From: Loktanella fryxellensis
Lineage (GTDB): Bacteria > Pseudomonadota > Alphaproteobacteria > Rhodobacterales > Rhodobacteraceae
DNA length: 48,543 nt
Assembly: GCF_900110065.1 (NCBI RefSeq)
Contig: NZ_FOCI01000023.1
Location: 1 to 48,543, forward strand
Direction: 5' to 3'
The notes beneath the pieces are model-generated. The model was not told where the DNA came from, did no database searches, and saw only the letters and a program-made list of their open reading frames with translations. Numbering within the stretch: the stretch's first letter is position 1; every line of letters starts with the position of its first letter. The translations under genes and the position numbers were made by a program. Below are positions 45,018-48,543 of the stretch, one piece after another.

Positions 45018-45499
45018 CCGCAGAGGCCTTGCTCGATGCCGCCAGCAGCCGTGGTATCCGCATCGCACTGGCCGAAAGCTGCACCGGCGGGCTCATCGCA
45101 GGCGCGATCACCGCGGTCGCAGGCAGCTCCGCCATTTTCGAGGCGGGCTTCGTCACCTATTCCAACGCGGCCAAGGTGCGGATGATCGGGGTGTCGCAGG
45201 CCACGCTCGACGCGCACGGCGCTGTGTCCGAACAGGTCGCCGCCGAAATGGCAAACGGAGCGCTCGCCCGGTCAGGCGCGCAGATCGCCTTGTCGGTCAC
45301 GGGCATCGCGGGCCCCGGCGGGTCGGAGCACAAGCCCGAAGGCCGCGTGTGTTTCGGCATAGCCACCGCGACGGACACCCACACGGAGACCGTGGACTTT
45401 GGCCCGCTGGGTCGCAGCGCCGTCCGCACGGCGACGGTGGATCACGCGCTGACGCTGCTGATGGCCGCCGTCACGCGTCAGGCGCGTGCCGTGCCGTAA
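45014..45499 (+). CDS. CinA C-terminal domain protein (nicotinamide-nucleotide amidase, PncC-like)
   Basis: 161-residue stand-alone CinA C-terminal domain. PncC/YgaD enzymes hydrolyse nicotinamide mononucleotide to nicotinate mononucleotide in NAD recycling. It has the signatures RIALAESCTGGLIAGAIT, GSSAIFEAGFVTYSN, and SVTGIAGPGGSEHKPEGRV with the usual GTVCF-type strand RVCFGIA. The start overlaps pgpA (ATGA). The 3' end overlaps the convergent Coq10-like gene by 22 bp. The molybdopterin-like N-terminal half of full CinA is absent, which is common. Confidence 0.93.
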   Translation: MTAEALLDAASSRGIRIALAESCTGGLIAGAITAVAGSSAIFEAGFVTYSNAAKVRMIGVSQATLDAHGAVSEQVAAEMANGALARSGAQIALSVTGIAGPGGSEHKPEGRVCFGIATATDTHTETVDFGPLGRSAVRTATVDHALTLLMAAVTRQARAVP

Positions 45500-45933
45500 A
45501 GCGTCGCCGCCCGCTTTTCGAACGCCTTCACGATGGTCTGCATCGCCTGATTGAAGAACATGCCCGCAGCACCTTGCAGCAACCTGTTGCGGAATTCGAA
45601 ATCCACGTGGAAGTGGACCTTGCATCCCTCGGCCGCATCCTCGAACGTCCAGCGGCTGTTCAGGTGCTTGAACGGACCGTCGATGTATTCCGTGTCGATC
45701 TGCTTTTTGCCGGGCCACAGGGTCACGCGACTGCCGAAGGTCTCGCGGAACACCTTGAACGACACCACGAGGTCCGCCAGCAGCACCGTGTGATCGCCGG
45801 CATCGCTTTCGGACCGCAGACGCGCTGCGGCCGTCCACGGCAGGAACTTGGGATAACTCTCCACATCGGCGACGAGGGCGTACATCTGGTCGGCACTATA
45901 GGGCAGGACGCGGGTTTCGTCGTGGACGGGCAT
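45478..45933 (-). CDS. Coq10/RatA-like START-domain protein
   Basis: 151-residue polyketide cyclase/START-fold protein. The family binds hydrophobic ligands; mitochondrial Coq10 binds ubiquinone, and the bacterial RatA name refers to ribosome association. It has the signatures [20 protein letters not shown] and [13 protein letters not shown]. Near the end are [20 protein letters not shown] and [20 protein letters not shown]. The start MPVHDETR at 45933 was chosen because it fits the family's short N-terminus. It is divergent from hpt, with 79 bp between, and convergent with the CinA-domain gene. Confidence 0.92.
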   Translation of the reverse strand: MPVHDETRVLPYSADQMYALVADVESYPKFLPWTAAARLRSESDAGDHTVLLADLVVSFKVFRETFGSRVTLWPGKKQIDTEYIDGPFKHLNSRWTFEDAAEGCKVHFHVDFEFRNRLLQGAAGMFFNQAMQTIVKAFEKRAATLYGTARA

Positions 45934-46012
45934 GGATGACTTTCGCGGTGTGAACTCTGCCCTCCATGTCGTAGGAAGGGGAGGAAAATCAACCCTTGCC
46001 AGGCAGGATAAC

Positions 46013-46567
46013 ATGTCACGCCCCTATGTGATCGACCAGATGATCAGCGCCAAATCCATCGCCGCGCGGATCGAGGCGCTGGCCCGCGAGATCCACGCGG
46101 CCTTTGATGGTACCGACAAGCTGGTGGTGGTGGGCCTGCTGCGCGGGTCCTTCGTGTTCATCGCGGACCTGGTGCGCGAACTCGACCTGCCGGTCGAGGT
46201 CGATTTCATCGAGGCGTCGAGCTATGGGGACGGCATGGTCAGCAGCCGCGAGGTGCGCATCCTCAAGGACCTGCGCGGCACGATCGAGGGGCGCGACGTG
46301 CTGATCGTCGAGGACATCATCGACACCGGCCACACCCTGAGCCAGGTGACGGACTATCTCCGCTCGCGCCATCCGGCCCGGTTGAAGACCATCGCCTTGC
46401 TGGACAAGCCCGCGCGGCGCGAGGTTGATTTCAAGGCCGACTGGATCGGGTTCGAGATTCCCGATGCCTTCGTCGTGGGCTACGGCATCGATTTCGCCCA
46501 GCGGAACCGCAACCTGCCGTTCATCGGTCAGGTCCGGTTCACCGACAAGCCGGTCAACGCCGCATGA
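46013..46567 (+). CDS. hpt: Hypoxanthine phosphoribosyltransferase
   Basis: 184-residue purine salvage enzyme converting hypoxanthine (and probably guanine) plus PRPP to the nucleotide. The PRPP-binding motif [14 protein letters not shown], the substrate loop [10 protein letters not shown] and the hood region [18 protein letters not shown] are all present. An additional conserved segment is [20 protein letters not shown]. The ATG at 46013 has weakly purine-rich sequence upstream. It overlaps a 60-codon gene at its 3' end (ATGA 46564-46567). Confidence 0.95.
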   Translation: MSRPYVIDQMISAKSIAARIEALAREIHAAFDGTDKLVVVGLLRGSFVFIADLVRELDLPVEVDFIEASSYGDGMVSSREVRILKDLRGTIEGRDVLIVEDIIDTGHTLSQVTDYLRSRHPARLKTIALLDKPARREVDFKADWIGFEIPDAFVVGYGIDFAQRNRNLPFIGQVRFTDKPVNAA

Positions 46568-46746
46568 ACCCGCTCTGGCTGCTGCGCGCCAGCCGCTGGG
46601 CGCGCAACCCGCCGTCCGCGCGCCGGGTCTGGCTGGTGCTGGGCGTGATCGCGGCCTGCCTGGTGCTGGCGGGCGCCGAATGGCTGCTGGGCGGCGGACC
46701 GCAGATGGATCCGGTGCGCGCGCCGCGACCCTTCACCGCGTCTTAA
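46564..46746 (+). CDS. Small single-pass membrane protein
   Basis: 60-residue protein with one membrane helix ([20 protein letters not shown]) after a basic N-terminus ([16 protein letters not shown]). The ATG overlaps the hpt stop, which supports it being a real gene translated with hpt. I recall comparable short proteins behind hpt in Rhodobacteraceae but have not checked. Function unknown; the positive-inside rule places the N-terminus in the cytoplasm. Confidence 0.7.
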   Translation: MNPLWLLRASRWARNPPSARRVWLVLGVIAACLVLAGAEWLLGGGPQMDPVRAPRPFTAS

Positions 46747-46761
46747 CGAAGCTCGTGCCAC

Positions 46762-47988
46762 ATGGTCGGCATGATACACCATGCCCCCCCGCCCGCGGCG
46801 ATCCTCGCGCACCCTGACGTCACGCTGATCGACGGTGCCCTGACGGCCGTGCGGCAATTGCTCGACATGCCGCTGGCGGTCCTGATTCGGTTCGACGGTG
46901 CCGATGTCGTCCTCGACCACGTCTCGTCCCACATTGCGGACACGGCGCCGCCTACCGGCCACCGCTGCCCGGCCCCGGGCAGCTACTGGCAGGCGGTGCG
47001 CGACGACATCGTGCCACAGGTCATGCCCGACACGGCCCACGACCCGCAGGCGATGGCGCTGGCCGCGGCCTGCCCCGTGGCATTCAGGGCCGCCATCGCG
47101 GTCCCGCTGCGGTTGCATGGGTCCGGCGCTGCGGCGCTGTTCTGCTGCCTGTCGGATACCGCCCGCCCGATGCTGGCGGGTCAGGACCATGCGGTCGTGC
47201 TGTCCTTTGCGGGGCTGGTGGGCCGGGTCGCCGGGCGCGATCCCACGGCCGATCCGATGGGGCGGTCGCTACGGCAACGGATCGACGACGTGATCGCCGA
47301 CCGCGATTTCCAGCTGTTGCTGCAACCCATCGCAGCACTGGCCTCCGGCACCGTGACCGGGGCAGAGGCGCTGTGCCGGTTCCGCCCCACCCCCTACCGC
47401 AGCCCGGACCGCTGGTTCGCCGATGCGCACGGCGTGGGACTGGGTCGGGCGCTGGAACGCAGCGTCGTGGCCAAGGCGATGGAGGTCTTGCCGGACCTGC
47501 CCCGCGCGCTGACGCTGTCGATCAACGTCTCGCTCGACATGCTCGCATCCGACGATCTGCCAGCGCTGATCGACGGGCCGTTCAGCGACCGCGTGGTGTT
47601 CGAGCTGACCGACCACGCCGGGGTGCAGAACCCGTCCACCCTGCGCGACCGCATCAAGCGGCTGCGTCAGTTGGGTGCGCGTGTCGCCGTGGACGACCTC
47701 TCGGCCAGCTATGCCAGCCTCAGCACGGTCCTGCAGATCAAGCCAGACATCATCAAGATCGACCGCACGCTGGTGCGCAGCATCCATCTGGACCCGGCCA
47801 GTCAGGCGCTTGCGGCAGGTCTGGTGCACTTCGCGCAGGCCATCGGCGCGACCGTCGTCGCCGAAGGCATCGAACACGCGCAAGAGGCGCGCTGCCTGCG
47901 CGACCTGGGCGTCAGCCATGGCCAGGGCTTTTTGCTGGGCCGCCCCGGCAGCCTGACCGCGCTGCAGACGCGCACCTATCTGACATGA
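46762..47988 (+). CDS. GAF-EAL protein, probable c-di-GMP phosphodiesterase
   Basis: 408-residue cytoplasmic protein. Residues 15-160 look like a GAF-type sensor domain (PLAVLIRFDGADVVLDHVSS, AIAVPLRLHGSGAAALFCC). The EAL domain spans about 180-400. Catalytic positions are GAEALCRF (Glu202), INVS, FELTDH, DDLSASYASL (Asp311, Asp312), IKIDRTLV, VVAEGIEHA and GQGFLLGRP. All metal and base residues appear present. However, the loop-6 motif usually reading DDFGTGYSSL is changed, and ELTE is ELTD. These changes may lower or alter activity. The start at 46762 or the ATG at 46771 has no strong ribosome binding site. It is the last chromosomal gene before the right-hand IS. Confidence 0.9.
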   Translation: MVGMIHHAPPPAAILAHPDVTLIDGALTAVRQLLDMPLAVLIRFDGADVVLDHVSSHIADTAPPTGHRCPAPGSYWQAVRDDIVPQVMPDTAHDPQAMALAAACPVAFRAAIAVPLRLHGSGAAALFCCLSDTARPMLAGQDHAVVLSFAGLVGRVAGRDPTADPMGRSLRQRIDDVIADRDFQLLLQPIAALASGTVTGAEALCRFRPTPYRSPDRWFADAHGVGLGRALERSVVAKAMEVLPDLPRALTLSINVSLDMLASDDLPALIDGPFSDRVVFELTDHAGVQNPSTLRDRIKRLRQLGARVAVDDLSASYASLSTVLQIKPDIIKIDRTLVRSIHLDPASQALAAGLVHFAQAIGATVVAEGIEHAQEARCLRDLGVSHGQGFLLGRPGSLTALQTRTYLT

Positions 47989-48310
47989 ACAGCGCAAGGG
48001 CACGGCAATGCTGACATCCAACCTCGAACAGGTGCGCGACTGACTGCGCCGCCAGACTGGCAACAGAACCGGGTATTCGTCAGAAGGTCAGCGTCCCAAG
48101 GCATCTTGGCATAAAGCCGACGCGCTCATGCACAGACGCTGCCCGCGTTGAGGCATTGAGTTCCGCTGCATCGTGCGGTTCGATCAGGGTGCGGCCTGAC
48201 CTCGCCCCCCCCCCGCAGATCCGTAAGGCTCAGCGCAGCCCTCCGTGCCAATAAGAGTGAGACATTTGACTGGCTAAAGTTTAGACTTGAGGGCGAAGGA
48301 GACCGAACCC
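47989..48310. other. Intergenic stretch with a C10 run, before the right-hand IS
   Basis: 322 bases with no gene I can support. It contains a run of ten C at 48205-48214 and no recognisable terminator after the EAL gene. An 11-codon frame starting at 48008 is too short to call. From about 48258 the sequence probably belongs to the IS. Confidence 0.5.
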
Positions 48311-48543
48311 ATGGTAATGCCTTCACAGATGCCGCCTCCACAGGATACCGGATCTGAGATTTCGCCTACGATCCCACCCGCTCGCGTCGTAGCTGCGCCG
48401 CGTGTCCCTACGGCCGAGCTGACGACGACCCCGAAGCGGCGCACGTTCACTGCAAAATACAAACTACGCATTCTGGATGAGACGGACCATGCTGCTGATA
48501 CAGGCACGGTTTCAGCCATTCTGCGGCGGGAGGGGCTTTATTC
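48258..48543 (+). mobile_element. IS3-type insertion sequence, left part only (cut by window edge)
   Basis: The transposase orfA start and its leader run off the right edge. The left terminus is placed near TGAGACATTTGACTGGC (48258-48274) only because IS3-family ends usually begin TGA. The exact border cannot be fixed without the other end. Confidence 0.45.
48311..48543 (+). CDS. IS3-family transposase OrfA, N-terminal part
   Basis: 77 codons and two bases of a gene that continues past the window. After a Pro-rich leader ([19 protein letters not shown]) comes [20 protein letters not shown] followed by [12 protein letters not shown]. This is the start of the helix-turn-helix domain of IS3-type OrfA proteins. 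AAGGAG at 48296-48301 lies nine bases before the ATG at 48311; a second ATG at 48317 is also possible. Subgroup and integrity cannot be determined from the fragment. Confidence 0.85.
   Translation, partial: MVMPSQMPPPQDTGSEISPTIPPARVVAAPRVPTAELTTTPKRRTFTAKYKLRILDETDHAADTGTVSAILRREGLY

Overview
The window looks like a chromosomal segment of a high-GC alphaproteobacterium of the Rhodobacteraceae (Rhodobacter/Roseobacter lineage). The evidence is the gene order dusB(nifR3)-ntrB-ntrC-ntrY-ntrX-trkA-trkH-hfq-hflX, a trgA-trgB-cysK tellurite-type locus as known from Rhodobacter sphaeroides, a fused ispDF gene, and a C-terminal-domain-only CinA. No photosynthesis genes are present. The species cannot be named from this sequence alone.

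Positions 1 to about 12,030 form an accessory island. An IS5-family element runs off the left edge and has broken a gene of unknown function. Next come four tightly overlapping genes of a serine-recombinase module: a 72-aa protein, a DUF2924 protein, the recombinase, and a recombinase-linked HTH-like protein. They are followed by a type I restriction-modification operon in the order hsdR, hsdS, AAA ATPase, HNH nuclease, hsdM. The ATPase/HNH pair resembles the PtuA/PtuB pair of Septu anti-phage systems. It sits between hsdS and hsdM and is joined to hsdS by overlapping stop/start codons. The island stops just short of the 3' end of a tRNA-Ser(GGA) gene.

Positions 12,223-19,779 hold a minus-strand cluster: cfa, trgA, trgB, cysK, a large MscS-type channel, an AlaX editing protein and a small membrane protein. 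Together these look like a membrane, oxidative and tellurite stress set. Positions 20,032-25,807 carry a fatty acid desaturase, a DNA photolyase, a BCCT betaine-type transporter, an AcuI-like acrylyl-CoA reductase and a DinB-like protein. Positions 26,052-31,416 carry an orphan PotD-like binding protein with a strong terminator, a small membrane protein, a penicillin-acylase-family hydrolase and a membrane diguanylate cyclase.

Positions 31,397-43,205 are the conserved nitrogen-regulation, potassium-uptake and Hfq/HflX block on the minus strand. Both NtrC and NtrX lack the GAFTGA loop used to contact sigma-54. Positions 43,393-47,988 carry ispDF, pgpA, a CinA-domain gene, a Coq10/RatA-like gene, hpt, a 60-aa membrane peptide gene and a GAF-EAL protein. 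A short intergenic stretch with a run of ten C then leads into a second insertion sequence, an IS3-type orfA cut by the right edge.

The most interesting part is the nested ATPase/HNH module in the restriction operon, together with a perfect 12-bp palindrome overlapping the best candidate promoter of that operon. All functional calls were made by reading the translations. No database search was run.
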